Below the pieces are notes generated by a model. It was not told where the DNA came from. It made no database searches and saw only the letters and a program-made list of their open reading frames with translations. From a bacterium (lineage in GTDB: Bacteria; Eisenbacteria; RBG-16-71-46; CAIMUX01): a DNA stretch of 39,771 nt. Location of the stretch: NCBI GenBank assembly GCA_030431975.1, contig JAUIHP010000034.1:1-39771 (forward strand), written 5' to 3'. Positions within the stretch are counted from its first letter, which is position 1, and the number at the start of each line of letters is the position of its first letter. A program made the position numbers and the translations under genes. This document shows, in pieces, positions 7,811 through 18,300 of this stretch.

Positions 7811-8474
7811 GTAGGCCCCAACTCATCTCCACGGTTCGCGTTCCTCCGAATGGGGACGTTCCCACCGCGCCGGCAAAGCCAAGACTGCCATAGCCGACTA
7901 TGGAGTCGATGACCGGCGGGATGGTGTCATCCGCAAAGAGTCCGCCTTCCCGCGGGTGGCCGGTCAGTTCGAAGGTCCCCGCACCGTAATAAGCCTGCGC
8001 GGCAAACCAGTAGACCTCCACGATCGGAGTTCGAATCGGCTCCTGCCAGGCCACCACGGTTCCTGTCCCGGTTTCCGGCCACGCGATGTCCGCGACTTCG
8101 AAACCGCTGCCCGGTCCCCAGGCGAGAAAATCCAACGTGTCCAAACCCGGGTGTTCCACGCCGAACGAAATGCCCTGCAACTGCGGGCACCCATCGGGAA
8201 ATGCCGCCAGGACCCACCACACGAAAGGTTCGGAGCTACGATCCGAGGTGGGATCTCCGAGCGGACACTTACCGAAGTCCCCACACTCGCAGCCCAGGGA
8301 GGATGCTCCAGAGAAATCATCTCCGTCGGTAAAGACCACGCTGTCGTCGGTGTGGACGAAGAGAACTCCCCCTTCGTGGGGCCCGGCCAAAGCCGAAGTC
8401 GAGTTCACCATCGTGAGGAGGCAGATGAAGAGGAGGAGGGTGGAGACCCGTAGTGGAAAATCGGTCGCGGACAT
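7758..8474 (-). CDS. secreted protein of unknown function
   Basis: The 238-residue protein has a clear Sec signal peptide (hydrophobic residues 10-30, probable cleavage near 'ALA-GP'). The mature part begins 'GGVLFVHTDDSVVFTDGDD', has a Cys-containing loop ('GCECGDFGKCPLGD'), and contains aromatic-rich strands ('EPFVWWVLAAFPDGCPQL', 'IVEVYWFAAQAYYG', 'GTFELTGHPREGGLFADD'). I recall similar extracellular hypothetical proteins from uncultured FCB-type genomes but have not verified this. It starts 18 bp after the anti-sigma gene and may be part of the same transcript, making it a possible target of that sigma factor. The end, 'MSWGLLKQEFG' plus a short tail, resembles the 'SWGELKEIL' end of the beta-helix protein at 1253-2371. 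Confidence 0.72.
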   Translation of the reverse strand: MSATDFPLRVSTLLLFICLLTMVNSTSALAGPHEGGVLFVHTDDSVVFTDGDDFSGASSLGCECGDFGKCPLGDPTSDRSSEPFVWWVLAAFPDGCPQLQGISFGVEHPGLDTLDFLAWGPGSGFEVADIAWPETGTGTVVAWQEPIRTPIVEVYWFAAQAYYGAGTFELTGHPREGGLFADDTIPPVIDSIVGYGSLGFAGAVGTSPFGGTRTVEMSWGLLKQEFGLGSLHSSTSRR

Positions 8475-8492
8475 CGGATTCGTCCGGCGGGA

Positions 8493-8747
8493 TCAGCCGT
8501 GCTTCGGAGGAGACGCTTTCATCGCCTGAACGATCGCATTCACTAGCTGGTCCGGAACATCTTCTGAAATGCAGTCTCCGTCGCAGCACTCTTTTCCGAG
8601 ACGGATGGTGCTGCGGTACTTCTCGACGTACTTGCCGCAGCAGGAACAGTCGCGAATGTGGTTGGAGAAGATTTCACGCTCGGCCGAGCTCAGTTCGTCG
8701 TCGAGATAGCGGTCGAGGAAGCCAATGAAATCCTTGCAGCGGATCAA
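8493..8747 (-). CDS. soluble zinc-binding anti-sigma factor (ZAS/zf-HC2)
   Basis: This 84-residue protein has the ZAS pattern: Cys4, 'FLDRYLDDELS' and H30-x3-C34-x2-C37 ('NHIRDCSCC'). Proteins of this kind bind the ECF sigma factor encoded next to them and hold it inactive in the cytoplasm. Several can release it when zinc/thiol ligands are oxidised. No membrane segment is present. The start codon is TTG at 8747, overlapping the TGA of the sigma gene (TTGA), with GGGAGGG upstream inside sigma. This implies translational coupling. Extra cysteines ('ECCDGDC') near residues 53-58 could take part in metal or redox sensing. Confidence 0.85.
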   Translation of the reverse strand: MIRCKDFIGFLDRYLDDELSSAEREIFSNHIRDCSCCGKYVEKYRSTIRLGKECCDGDCISEDVPDQLVNAIVQAMKASPPKHG

Positions 8748-9400
8748 GACGGCGTTCCCTCCCGGAAGCGGGGTTCGAGCAACTGTTGCAGGGCCTGACG
8801 CGCCCGGTGCAGTCGAACCTTGGTGGCGTTGTCGCTGATGCCGAGAACCTTCGCGGCTTCGGCCGTATCGAGTCCTTCGATGTCGCGCAAAAGAAGGACG
8901 TTACGATACGTATCGGGCAGCTTGTCGATGGCCTCGCGAACAAACCGCCGATCTTCGTCCCGGACCAGCATCGTGTCCGGAAGTTTGCGCCACTGGGAGG
9001 CGGGCGGATCGAGATGACCGTCCTCGCGAAAAGTCGGAAGCAGCTCTTCGATCGAGGACTCCGGGCGACGTCGCTTGGACCGCAGCTTCATCAGGGAAGC
9101 GTTGACCACGATTCGGTGCAACCAGGTCGAAAGGCGGGAGCCTCCTTCGAACCGATCAATCGAACGGTAGGCGTTGATGAACGCCTCCTGAACGGCATCC
9201 TGCGCATCCTCTTCGTTCTTGAGAAAACGCCGAGCCACGGTCAGCATGCGCCCTACGTTTTCGCGGACGAGCTCTTCGTAAGCAGTCGCGTCGCCACCAC
9301 GCAGGCGCTGAATGAGGTCGTACTCGACCGTCGGGGACTTCGCTTCCGCCAACTTGGCTCCTCCCTCCGAGGTGACCGCTTCTTCCATCAAGTCGATCAT
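8744..9400 (-). CDS. ECF-family RNA polymerase sigma factor
   Basis: The 218-residue product has sigma region 2 ('EELVRENVGRMLTVARRFL', 'EDAQDAVQEAFINAYRSIDR', 'LSTWLHRIVVNASLMKLR', about residues 40-110) and region 4 ('LPDTYRNVLLLRDIEGLDTA', 'VLGISDNATKVRLHRAR', about 155-205) and lacks regions 1 and 3, as in ECF sigma factors. It directs RNA polymerase to stress or envelope promoters. ATG at 9400 follows GAGGAGG. The overlapping downstream ZAS gene is its likely inhibitor, and the next gene encodes a secreted protein. The 199 bp upstream hold the presumed promoter, which I could not define. Confidence 0.92.
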   Translation of the reverse strand: MIDLMEEAVTSEGGAKLAEAKSPTVEYDLIQRLRGGDATAYEELVRENVGRMLTVARRFLKNEEDAQDAVQEAFINAYRSIDRFEGGSRLSTWLHRIVVNASLMKLRSKRRRPESSIEELLPTFREDGHLDPPASQWRKLPDTMLVRDEDRRFVREAIDKLPDTYRNVLLLRDIEGLDTAEAAKVLGISDNATKVRLHRARQALQQLLEPRFREGTPS

Positions 9401-9599
9401 AGTACGGGAACCCTCCTCTTGGGTCCTTCGCTGATTCCGACCCTTGAGATGCGTTGCACTCCGGGATCGATCGTCGTTACGTAGTGGTTACCCGAATTCG
9501 TACCGAAAGATCCGTGTTTGAACAATCACCTGGAGTCCCTCAGTTCAATCATTGCCTTTGCGCTGTCGTGTGACGCACGATCGTTCGCTTCGTATAGAT

Positions 9600-12224
9600 C
9601 TACTGCGGGGGGCCGGTTCGCACCTCATCCATATGACGGAGCATCTGCGCGACCTCCGTCGTCGGCAGTGTGCAGGCATGGTCTCGGCAGACATAGGCCG
9701 TGGTCGCTCCGGCCGTGGCTGTGGTGGTGGCTGTGGACGACAACGACTCCAGAAACGGGGCGACTCTCGCCAACCGATCGCCTTCGGGACCGGAACTTTT
9801 CAACGCGACGACCTTGTTCGGGAGGAAGCGGTCACGAATGGCCTGCAGCATCTCCTGCGTCGAGGCGTCCTCCGGCTCCCCCGCCAACACGATTTGGATC
9901 GACGGCCCGACGGCGTAGTCGAGAGCAAGGAGAAGCTGCGTGTGCCCCGATGGGTTTCGGGCCAACAGTCCACCGAAAGCTTCCTTCAGCTTCCATGCCC
10001 TCTCCGAGTAGTCGGAGTTCGCCGTCAGGTCACCAAGCCGAGTCAGGAAAAGAGCCGCCACAGAATTTCCGGAAGGAACCGCGCCGTCGTAGATCTCCTT
10101 CGGTCGGAAGAAAAGGGCCGCCTCCGCCGAGTCTCCGCCGGGATCCCCTTCGACCTGAAGGAAGTACCCGCCGTCCGCGTCATCCCAGAAACGGTGGTTC
10201 ATCTGCTCCGCCAGCTCCGTGGCCGCTTCCAGGTATCTGACCTCGAACCCGGTCTCGTAGAGATCGACCAGGGCGTTTCCGAAGAACGCATAGTCGTCGA
10301 TGAAGCCGGCAATGGCAGCCTCCCCGTCGCGATACCGTCGAAGGAGTGCGCCGTCAGATTGTCTCAGGTTCTGGAGAATGAAATCTGCGGCGCGGCGAGC
10401 CGCTTCGTAGTAGCTGTCGTCACCCAGGACTTGGGAACCATACGTGAGCGACGAAATCATCAATCCGTTCCACGCTGTCAGGACCTTGTCGTCGAGACCT
10501 GGACGAACCCGTTTCGAACGGTGGGCCAGCAGCTTCTCCCGCATCGGCGCAAGCTTCGCCTCCAATGCCTCGGGCTTCATGTTCAAGACCTCGGCCTTTC
10601 CTTCCAACGCCACCGGAAGATGAAGGACCGACGTCCCGTGCTCGAAGTTCCCGACCTCGGACACACCGTACACGCCGCAAAAGAGCTGCGCGTCTTCGCG
10701 ACCCAGAACGGTTTCGATTTCGGCAGGTGTCCAAACATAGAACTGGCCCTCCTGCCCCTGAGTGTCTGCATCCTCCGCTGAATAGAAGGCACCCTGGTCG
10801 CTGGTCATGTCCCGTAGCACGTAGCGAAACACTCCCCGTGCCGCATCCGCATAGTCATCCTTGCGGGTGACCTGATAGGCCTCGAGATAGGACTTCGCGA
10901 GCTGAGCCTGGTCGTAGAGCATTTTCTCGAAGTGGGGAACGCGCCACCTCTCGTCGACGGAGTAGCGGTGGAAACCGCCGCCGAGGTGATCGTAGATACC
11001 CCCGCGATACATGCCGTCCAAGGTCGTCTCGACCGCGCGAAGAACGGCTTCATCCTGCGTACGCGCATGGCGCCGAAGTAGAAACGAAAGCGTATGCGAG
11101 CGCGGGAACTTTGGCTTGGTACCAAATCCGCCGTTGAGTGCGTCGAAGTTCTGCAGCAACTGTTCCTGGGCCTGCAACAACAGTCCGTCACCCACGTTCG
11201 TCCCGGACTGTGCAGCCAGCGAAGCCTTCACCTCGTTCGCAACGATCTGGCTGTTGTTCTCGATCTCGGTACGCTGATGGGTCCAGACTTCGACGACCCG
11301 GGCCAGCAGCGAGCGGAAGCCGGGTTGCCCTGCGCGATCTTCCCTCGGAAAGTAGGTCCCGCCGAAGAACGGTTCACCGGTCGGAAGCAGAAAGACGTTG
11401 AGAGGCCAACCTCCCCGCCCCCTCATTCGCTGGACGGCATTCATGTAGACGTTGTCGATATCCGGACGTTCTTCGCGATCGACTTTGATGCAGACGAAAT
11501 TCGCGTTCAGGTAGTCCGCAATCGACGAATCCTCGAAGGACTCATGCTCCATGACGTGACACCAATGACACGTCGAGTAGCCGATCGAAACAAAGATCGG
11601 CTTCTCCTCTTTCTGAGCCCGTTCGAGCGCCTCGTCTCCCCACGGATACCAGTCGACGGGATTGGCAGCATGTTGCAACAGGTACGGACTCTTCTCGAAG
11701 ACGAGACGATTCCACTTCGACCCGCCGTCCTTCGGAAGCCGGGCCAGTTCGGCACCACTGGGAGGGGTCGGGCGCGGCTTCCAGTTCTTCGCATAGGCCT
11801 CTCGCGGATCTTCGTGGTGTGCACCCGGCCCATGGTCGGGAACTCCGTCACCATCATGGTCATGGGGAACGGCCCCGTGCGCTTCCGGCCCGTGATCGGG
11901 AACACCATCACCATCGTGGTCGTGGGGTACGGACCCGTGCGCTTCCGGCCCGTGATCGGGAACACCATCACCATCGTGGTCGTGGGGTACGGATCCATGC
12001 GCATCCGGTCCGTGATCGGCGACCCCGTCCCCATCGTGGTCGTGGGGAACGGGCGCACCTGTGTTCGTCTGGGGAGACTCGGACCGCACAGACTCGGAAG
12101 TCGGATCATCGGTTCCATTCCCGCCTCCGTTCTCTCCGCCGGAGCATGCGTACAGCAGCAGAGCACACGCAACGCTGCAGGCAGGCAGGAGTACGGCGCC
12201 GAGGCGGAAGCGATGCCGCGCCAT
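9600..12224 (-). CDS. DUF255/YyaL-type thioredoxin-fold lipoprotein with Asp/His repeats
   Basis: The 874-residue protein starts at ATG 12224 with a signal peptide ending 'LLYAC' (Cys27), so it is probably a lipoprotein. After a low-complexity linker, four near-identical 20-residue repeats (about residues 55-135) read like '[18 protein letters not shown]'. Then comes the DUF255 (YyaL/SSP411) core: '[20 protein letters not shown]', a thioredoxin-like domain with a CHWC active site (C219/C222) followed by '[10 protein letters not shown]', and a large alpha/alpha-barrel resembling N-acylglucosamine epimerases. Usual family length is about 650-700 residues; the excess is the exported N-terminus with repeats. 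YyaL homologues are usually cytoplasmic and poorly understood, so an exported version with a metal-ligand-rich arm is unusual. In-frame sequence upstream of 12224 lacks a convincing start. Confidence 0.88.
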   Translation of the reverse strand: MARHRFRLGAVLLPACSVACALLLYACSGGENGGGNGTDDPTSESVRSESPQTNTGAPVPHDHDGDGVADHGPDAHGSVPHDHDGDGVPDHGPEAHGSVPHDHDGDGVPDHGPEAHGAVPHDHDGDGVPDHGPGAHHEDPREAYAKNWKPRPTPPSGAELARLPKDGGSKWNRLVFEKSPYLLQHAANPVDWYPWGDEALERAQKEEKPIFVSIGYSTCHWCHVMEHESFEDSSIADYLNANFVCIKVDREERPDIDNVYMNAVQRMRGRGGWPLNVFLLPTGEPFFGGTYFPREDRAGQPGFRSLLARVVEVWTHQRTEIENNSQIVANEVKASLAAQSGTNVGDGLLLQAQEQLLQNFDALNGGFGTKPKFPRSHTLSFLLRRHARTQDEAVLRAVETTLDGMYRGGIYDHLGGGFHRYSVDERWRVPHFEKMLYDQAQLAKSYLEAYQVTRKDDYADAARGVFRYVLRDMTSDQGAFYSAEDADTQGQEGQFYVWTPAEIETVLGREDAQLFCGVYGVSEVGNFEHGTSVLHLPVALEGKAEVLNMKPEALEAKLAPMREKLLAHRSKRVRPGLDDKVLTAWNGLMISSLTYGSQVLGDDSYYEAARRAADFILQNLRQSDGALLRRYRDGEAAIAGFIDDYAFFGNALVDLYETGFEVRYLEAATELAEQMNHRFWDDADGGYFLQVEGDPGGDSAEAALFFRPKEIYDGAVPSGNSVAALFLTRLGDLTANSDYSERAWKLKEAFGGLLARNPSGHTQLLLALDYAVGPSIQIVLAGEPEDASTQEMLQAIRDRFLPNKVVALKSSGPEGDRLARVAPFLESLSSTATTTATAGATTAYVCRDHACTLPTTEVAQMLRHMDEVRTGPPQ
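11821..12060. repeat. four tandem 60-bp repeats coding for DxDGDG/His motifs
   Basis: Four consecutive 60-bp units (11821-11880, 11881-11940, 11941-12000, 12001-12060) are nearly identical; the two central ones differ at only a few bases. On the minus strand they code in frame for a 20-residue unit with a [11 protein letters not shown] core, like calcium-binding thrombospondin-3/EF-hand-type loops enriched in histidine. The unit number may vary between strains by slippage or recombination. Confidence 0.9.
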
Positions 12225-12485
12225 GGTCAATTCGAGAATGCTGGAAAGTCCGTTCCTGGAGCGCAATGTCGACCTCTCTCGGATGAGTTCTGAGTGCAAT
12301 GGACAAGGGTACCATCGACCGTGCGGTTCTCGAAGGCAACCCCGCGCTCTCGCCGAAGCATCGCGTTCTTGGCCTCGAGGCGAACTCGTGGGATCATCCC
12401 CTCCCCCGCGGAAGATGAAATCAGGGTGATAGACCCAACGCGCCAAGACTCGAGGCGATGAACCCAAAGTAAGGAACTCCGACCC

Positions 12486-14609
12486 ATGACCTATCCGCAA
12501 ACCCGAGCCGATTCCGATGTCGTCGATGTCCTTCACGGCGTCTCCATCTGCGATCCTTATCGTTGGCTCGAGGATGGATCCAGTTCGGAAGTTCGCGACT
12601 GGATCACGCGTCAGAACGAGTTCACGGACGCGGCGCTCGCGGATCGCCCGGGGCGGGACGAGTTTCGGACACGCCTCGCTGCATTGAAGAATCATGACTC
12701 CCAGGGCGCGCCGAGAAGACAGGGCGGGACTTGGTTGCAGCTTCGTCAGGAAGGTTTGGCCAATCAGCCGGTGCTCTGGGTGGCCACTCCCGAGCCCGGG
12801 CAGGTTCCTTCCGCCGGCGACTACAGACCGTTGCTCGACGTCAACGCGCTTTCCAAGGAAGGCACCCTCGCCCTCAGTGAATACGCGCTTTCCCCGGACG
12901 GGCGCCACCTGGCCTGGGCCGTGTCGGATTCCGGGTCGGACTGGAACGTCTGGCGAGTCCGCGACGTTGCGAGTGGCGAGGATTCAGACGACGTCGTCCG
13001 CTGGTCCAAGTTCGAGAACGTCGCCTGGCTGCCGGACAGTTCCGGTTTTCTCTACGTCGCGTACGACGAGCCCAAGGAAGGACAGGAGTTCACGGCAGAG
13101 AGCACGAGGCAGAAGCTCAAACTGCATCGACTGGGCGACTCCACGGCCAACGACACGGTCGTCTTCGAGCAGGAAGATCAGCCCACGTGGGGCTTCGGAC
13201 CTGAGTTCACGCACGACGGGCGGAGGTTGATCATCCGGATTTGGGAAGGCACGCATCCGGAGAACCGGATCTTCCTCTCATCCTTTGTCGACGGGCGGAT
13301 CGAGACACCGCGTCCGTTCCTACAGCAGGCCGATGCCGCTTACGAGTTTCTTGGCGGCATCGAGGACGAGCTCTACTTCCGAACGAACAAGGACGCTCCC
13401 AACGGACGCATCGTTGCGATCTCCGTCCCCGCGGAAGGAACGGCCGACGGCTCTGCGTGGCGGGATGTGGTGTCAGAAAGTGACGATCGCATCGAAAAGG
13501 CCGTGCTGGCAGGTCCGGAGGGAGCCGAGCGCATCGTCGTCCACAGTTGGCATCACGCGACCTCGCGTCTCACGGTTCACCTGCCCACCGGCGGAGACGA
13601 CGTGTCCGTGGTCGAACTCCCGATTCTAGGGAGCATTCTCGATTTTCGAGGCTCGCGGCGAGACCAGCTGGTCTTCTTCGAACTGACCGGCTTCTCGAAT
13701 CCGGTCGAACTTCACTCACACGACCTGCAAACCGGGGAAACCACACGCGTTTTTCGACCACAGGAAGACCCGGCCCGCCCGGAAATCATCACGGAACAGG
13801 TCTTCGTACAGAGTGGGCAGGCACGCGTCCCTGTGTTCCTCGTTCGTCGCAAAGATGTGGAGCCGAATGGGGCCGTCCCGACGATTCTTCATGGATACGG
13901 TGGGTTCGACATCTCGATCACACCGTCGTACTCGGCCGAGAGGCTGGCCTGGGTCGAGAAGGGCGGCCTCTACGCGGTCGCATGTCTGCGCGGCGGCGGC
14001 GAGTACGGCCAAAGCTGGCACGACGCCGGTCGTCTCGCCAACAAACAGAATGTCTTCGACGACGCCATTGCCGTCGCGACCTGGCTGACCTCGGAAAGCG
14101 GATGGACCACCCCGAAACAGCTGGGGATGCAGGGGCGCAGCAACGGCGGACTGCTGGTCGGCGCCGTCATGACGCAACGGCCCGACCTCTTTGGAAGCTG
14201 TGCTCCCGAGGTTGGCGTGATGGACATGCTCCGCTTCCATCTCTTCACGATCGGATGGGGATGGGTCAGCGACTATGGATGCGCCGATGACCCGGAGCAG
14301 TTTCGTTGGCTCCTATCCTACTCACCGCTGCACAACCTGATGACCGGAACGCACTATCCGCCGACGATGGTCACGACCGGTGATCACGACGATCGCGTCG
14401 TTCCCGGCCATTCATTCAAGTTCGCGGCGGCGCTGCAGGCTGCGCAGGGAGGGGACGGTCCTGCCCTCATCCGCATCGACGTGGCTGCCGGACACGGGGC
14501 GGGGAAACCGACGTCGAAGTGGATCGAAGAGCGGGCGGATGTTCTGGCGTTCCATGCCCACCATCTGGGGCTGGACGTCGCAGCCAATAACGAACATCCT
14601 AATCGTTAA
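12486..14609 (+). CDS. prolyl oligopeptidase (S9A)
   Basis: The 707-residue protein has the S9A layout: an N-terminal '[20 protein letters not shown]' stretch, a seven-bladed propeller (about residues 75-430) and a C-terminal alpha/beta hydrolase. The triad is readable: Ser552 in '[13 protein letters not shown]', Asp in the DHDDRV motif (633-638) and His670 in 'GHGAG'. The family cleaves after proline in short peptides. No signal peptide is seen, which suggests the cytoplasm. ATG 12486 follows a TAAGGA ribosome site. Gene length is typical of the family. It is divergent from the DUF255 gene (261-bp gap, presumably both promoters) and convergent with a small secreted-protein gene. Confidence 0.95.
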   Translation: MTYPQTRADSDVVDVLHGVSICDPYRWLEDGSSSEVRDWITRQNEFTDAALADRPGRDEFRTRLAALKNHDSQGAPRRQGGTWLQLRQEGLANQPVLWVATPEPGQVPSAGDYRPLLDVNALSKEGTLALSEYALSPDGRHLAWAVSDSGSDWNVWRVRDVASGEDSDDVVRWSKFENVAWLPDSSGFLYVAYDEPKEGQEFTAESTRQKLKLHRLGDSTANDTVVFEQEDQPTWGFGPEFTHDGRRLIIRIWEGTHPENRIFLSSFVDGRIETPRPFLQQADAAYEFLGGIEDELYFRTNKDAPNGRIVAISVPAEGTADGSAWRDVVSESDDRIEKAVLAGPEGAERIVVHSWHHATSRLTVHLPTGGDDVSVVELPILGSILDFRGSRRDQLVFFELTGFSNPVELHSHDLQTGETTRVFRPQEDPARPEIITEQVFVQSGQARVPVFLVRRKDVEPNGAVPTILHGYGGFDISITPSYSAERLAWVEKGGLYAVACLRGGGEYGQSWHDAGRLANKQNVFDDAIAVATWLTSESGWTTPKQLGMQGRSNGGLLVGAVMTQRPDLFGSCAPEVGVMDMLRFHLFTIGWGWVSDYGCADDPEQFRWLLSYSPLHNLMTGTHYPPTMVTTGDHDDRVVPGHSFKFAAALQAAQGGDGPALIRIDVAAGHGAGKPTSKWIEERADVLAFHAHHLGLDVAANNEHPNR

Positions 14610-14624
14610 CTTCGGCTGCCCATC

Positions 14625-15116
14625 TCATTGTCGTACCGAAGTAACCGAGCACGTTCCGTCTTCTTCGACTGACAAAGAGAATCTGTAGACGACGGCGCCA
14701 TGCCCCCTGTATCTCGCCCAAACGCCTTCGACGCCTTCCCCGCATGGGTGCTCCGCGGCAAACGAGTTGACCGTGAGAATGCCTGCGTCCCTGAGATTCC
14801 TCGCCCTGGCATGCGCGGTATAGATCCCCGGAACGGCATCCGATATCTCCACGGTCACGAAGTCTGTGGTCAGATTCTCGCTCTCATTCACGCCGTCGTC
14901 GGATGACACATACATGACAGCATCCGGGATCGTAGTCACGCCTTCGCTACAGACTCCACCCCGGGGGTCGACCAGCACCAAGCCACCCTCCGCGGGCCGG
15001 TCGATCGAAACGACCAGAAGAGACGCCGTTTCGCCCACACTTGCCGCAGCCGCGCCGACCGCGAAAGCAAGTGTCAGTACCAACATCAAGCCAAAGAAAG
15101 CACCCAATCTTCTCAT
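14625..15116 (-). CDS. small secreted protein of unknown function
   Basis: The 163-residue product has a strong Sec signal peptide (about residues 1-25, cleavage near 'GAAAASV'). The mature part is acidic and beta-rich with three or four cysteines ('GGVCSEG', 'HPCGEG', 'GTCSV'), suggesting disulphides in the periplasm or outside the cell. I recognise no domain; the start of the mature protein could be an Ig-like strand pattern. ATG 15116 follows AGGA. It stands alone, converging with the prolyl oligopeptidase gene with only 15 bp between stops. Confidence 0.6.
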   Translation of the reverse strand: MRRLGAFFGLMLVLTLAFAVGAAAASVGETASLLVVSIDRPAEGGLVLVDPRGGVCSEGVTTIPDAVMYVSSDDGVNESENLTTDFVTVEISDAVPGIYTAHARARNLRDAGILTVNSFAAEHPCGEGVEGVWARYRGHGAVVYRFSLSVEEDGTCSVTSVRQ

Positions 15117-15324
15117 CGATAATCCTGCTTTCGATTCTTGTGTGGACGCTGGAACTACTAAGACTCCACCAGGTAGCGGACAACCACGGCAGAGTCACCC
15201 CTTTCCTCAACGACGTAGAGCCGCTGCCACCTTCAAGCTTGGACTTCCCATTCCTTGCCTCCATCTTCGAGAGCCCTCGAGGGGGCCGCACCCTGCAAGG
15301 CACGCACACTCTGTTTCCAAGACG

Positions 15325-18300
15325 TCATCGCGAGCCGAGAAACGGCTTCTTTCCGGGTAGTCGGAACACCCTCCACGAAAGAGCCCGGCGCAGCGCCCCT
15401 TTCTGCGCTCCCTCGAGATCGTCGAAGAACGTGTAGAAGATCGGCACGACCAGCAACGTCAGAAGCGTCGCCGTGGTCATACCGCCGATCAAGGTGTAGG
15501 CGAAACTCGTGTAGCTGATCCCGATCTCGGTCCGCCCCGCGATGGCGAGCGGGATCATGCCCCCGATCGTCGTGATCGCCGTCATCATGATCGGACGGAA
15601 GCGAAGGCGCGTCGACTGCAGGATGGCTTCGACGCGGGAGAGGCCCTCGGCCCGCAACCGGTTGACGTAGTCGATGAGAACGATGCCGTTGTTGACGACG
15701 ACTCCGACCAAGAGAATCCCGCCGACGACACCGAGGAAGTCGATGTCACGGCCGACGAGTAGATGAATCCACATCACCCCGAGACTGGCCAGGGGAATGG
15801 TGAAGATGATCGACAGCGGCAGAATGAAACTCTCGAAGAGGAGCCCCATCAGCAGGTAGATGAAGACGATGGATAGCGCGAGAGCAAAGAGAAGACCGCG
15901 CAGATCCTCGTCGAATCCGGAAGCCCGAACACCGGCACTGAAGGTGACGCCTTCCGGCAGATCGATGGCGCGCAGAATCGACGACAGGCGTTCCCGCGTC
16001 TCCTTCTCTTCCCCTTCAACCAGGTCCAAGGTCAGACTTCGCGCCACTCTCTTGTCCCGGCGCACGATCCATTCCGGCGACGACAGCATCTCCTGCTCGG
16101 TGATCGACGAGAGCGGAAGAAAGCCGCCCTCCGCAGTCGGAACGAAAAAGCTCCCGAGTTCGTCGAGCGAACTTCGGTCCTCTTCCTCGAAGCGGACACG
16201 AACCGGAATCTCTTTACCGCCATCACGATACTTGGGTAGCGACTGTCCGCGGAGTGCGTATCCGACAACTCCGGCGACCGTGCGGGGATCGACGCCCAGC
16301 TGCTGGGCCCGTTCCCGATCGATGACCATGCCGAGCTGATTCGGCGCGGACTCGAGGGATTTCTTGACTCCCACTACGCCTTCCACGTTGACGAACAACG
16401 GCTCGAGGTCGGCGATGACCTCGCCCAGCATTTCCGGATCCTCACCGTAAACCACCACACGGAAGGTCTCGTCGTCGCTGCCTTCGGCGGTCTGATCCTC
16501 ATTTCCGGTAGTGAGCTTCATCCCGGGCTGCACCGGCAAGACCTCGAGAACCTTCTCCGTCACTTCGCGGCCGGTCAAAGATGTGTTCCGCGGCGTATTG
16601 AACCAGCCTTGCAAAGTCCCGCCGGTTCGGTCGTGAAACTGGAACCAGCCGGCGAGATCCAACTCGACGGCCATGCTCTCGACCAACGCCTCCGCCTGTA
16701 GGAACCACTCCTCCGTGTCCTCGAGCGTGTTCACGTCCGAAGCTTCCACGTCGATGGTGAACCCGGCTTCCTCTCCTTCCTGTATTTCGACGAGACTGAG
16801 GCGCCCTTTCGAGATTCCGATCGTGGCAGCAACAACGATCAGGAGCACGAGCACCAGGTCGAGGCGACGAAAGAGGAACGTAGAGAGAAGGCGTTCGTAG
16901 ATCCGAGCCAGTCGATCGAACGTGGCCTCGTATCCCCGGCGCAGGACATCCGTGAACCGATTGTATCGGCGGCGAAGGGGCGACGGCTCGCGCGGTTCGC
17001 GGGTCTTCGGCAGGGTCAGATAGACATTCAGCGGAACGAACACCAGTGCCACGAAGAGGGACGCGATCAATGCGACCGAAATCGGAATCGACATCCGCAG
17101 CAGGAAGAACTGCCCGGGTCCTTCGATGAGCGAGACCGGCAGGAAGACCACGACGGTGGTCAACGTCGACATCGTGATGGCGAGGGCGATCTCACCGGTG
17201 CCCGATATGGCGGCCTCTCGCCGCGACTTCCCGGACTGGTACATGCGATCGATGTTCTCGGCCACGACGATGGCGTTGTCGACCAGCAATCCGACACAGA
17301 CCATGAGCGCGAGCAGAGTAATGATGTTGAGCGTCTCGCCGGCGAAGTACATGACGGTCAACGCAATGAGCAGGCTCAGCGGCACAGACAAGTTGACGAC
17401 TGCAGTGAGTCGGAACCGGCGCAGGAAGATGAACAGAACAAGCCCGGCGATGACAGCCCCAATCAACCCGCTGTTCAGCAGCTTGCTCAACGCGTCGTCG
17501 ATGACCTCTCCGGTATCGAAGAGAGGAATCATCTCGACGTCGGCCAGCCGCGGGTTGGCCTGGATCTCCTCGAAGACCTTGTTGATCTTTTCCGAGACTT
17601 CGCGGGCGTTGGCCTCGCCTTCCTTGAGAATGATGAGGGCGAAGGCCGGCTTGCTCATCGCGCGGACGCGGTAGTCCTTCTCCGGCTCTTCATAGCGAAC
17701 GTCCGCCACGTCAGCGAGCTTGACGTTCGGAGCGACCGGACGGTTCTGCAGCTCCTCCAAACTCCGGTACTTGGCGATCGAGCGCAGAAGAAGTTTGCGC
17801 GACCCTGCCCGAACGTTGCCGCTCGACATGCTGAAACTGTCGCCGGCAAGATCCTGCGCCAGGTCATAGATGTTGAGGCCCAGAGCATCGAGTCGATCCC
17901 GGTCGACCTCGATGATGATCTCCTTTTCCTCGAGACCGTCGACATTGACCGAGGCGACGCCGTCGATGCGCTCCAACGGCAGCATGATCTGCTTCTGGAT
18001 CAGGTTGTAGGAGTCGATGACGTCCGGCGGAACCGCGATCCCGATGACGAAAACGGGAATCCCTGAGGCATCGTCTTTGAAAATGTAGACGTGATCGACA
18101 TCGTCCGGAAACTGACGGCGGGCCCGCTCGACACGGTCGCGTACTTCGCGGTAGGCGACGTCCATGTCCGTGCCCTGCTTGAAGCGCATGAAGGCCCGGC
18201 AGTTGTCGCTCGCAGAGACCGAAACGACACGATCGACACCACGCACGGTGCGCAGCTCTTCCTCCAAAGGCTCCGCAATCTTCTCCATGACTTCCTGGGG

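Noticed and set aside
11821-12060. Possible CRISPR-like array
   Set aside because: The 60-bp units are contiguous with no unique spacers and keep an in-frame protein repeat.
9552-12293. Long plus-strand open frames opposite the DUF255 gene
   Set aside because: They are Arg/Pro-rich with no domain patterns and result from GC-rich codon bias; the minus-strand gene carries clear family motifs.
14607-14644. Possible terminator between the prolyl oligopeptidase and the convergent secreted-protein gene
   Set aside because: Only seven paired bases with a 20-nt loop, lying in the coding end of the neighbour and without a T-run.
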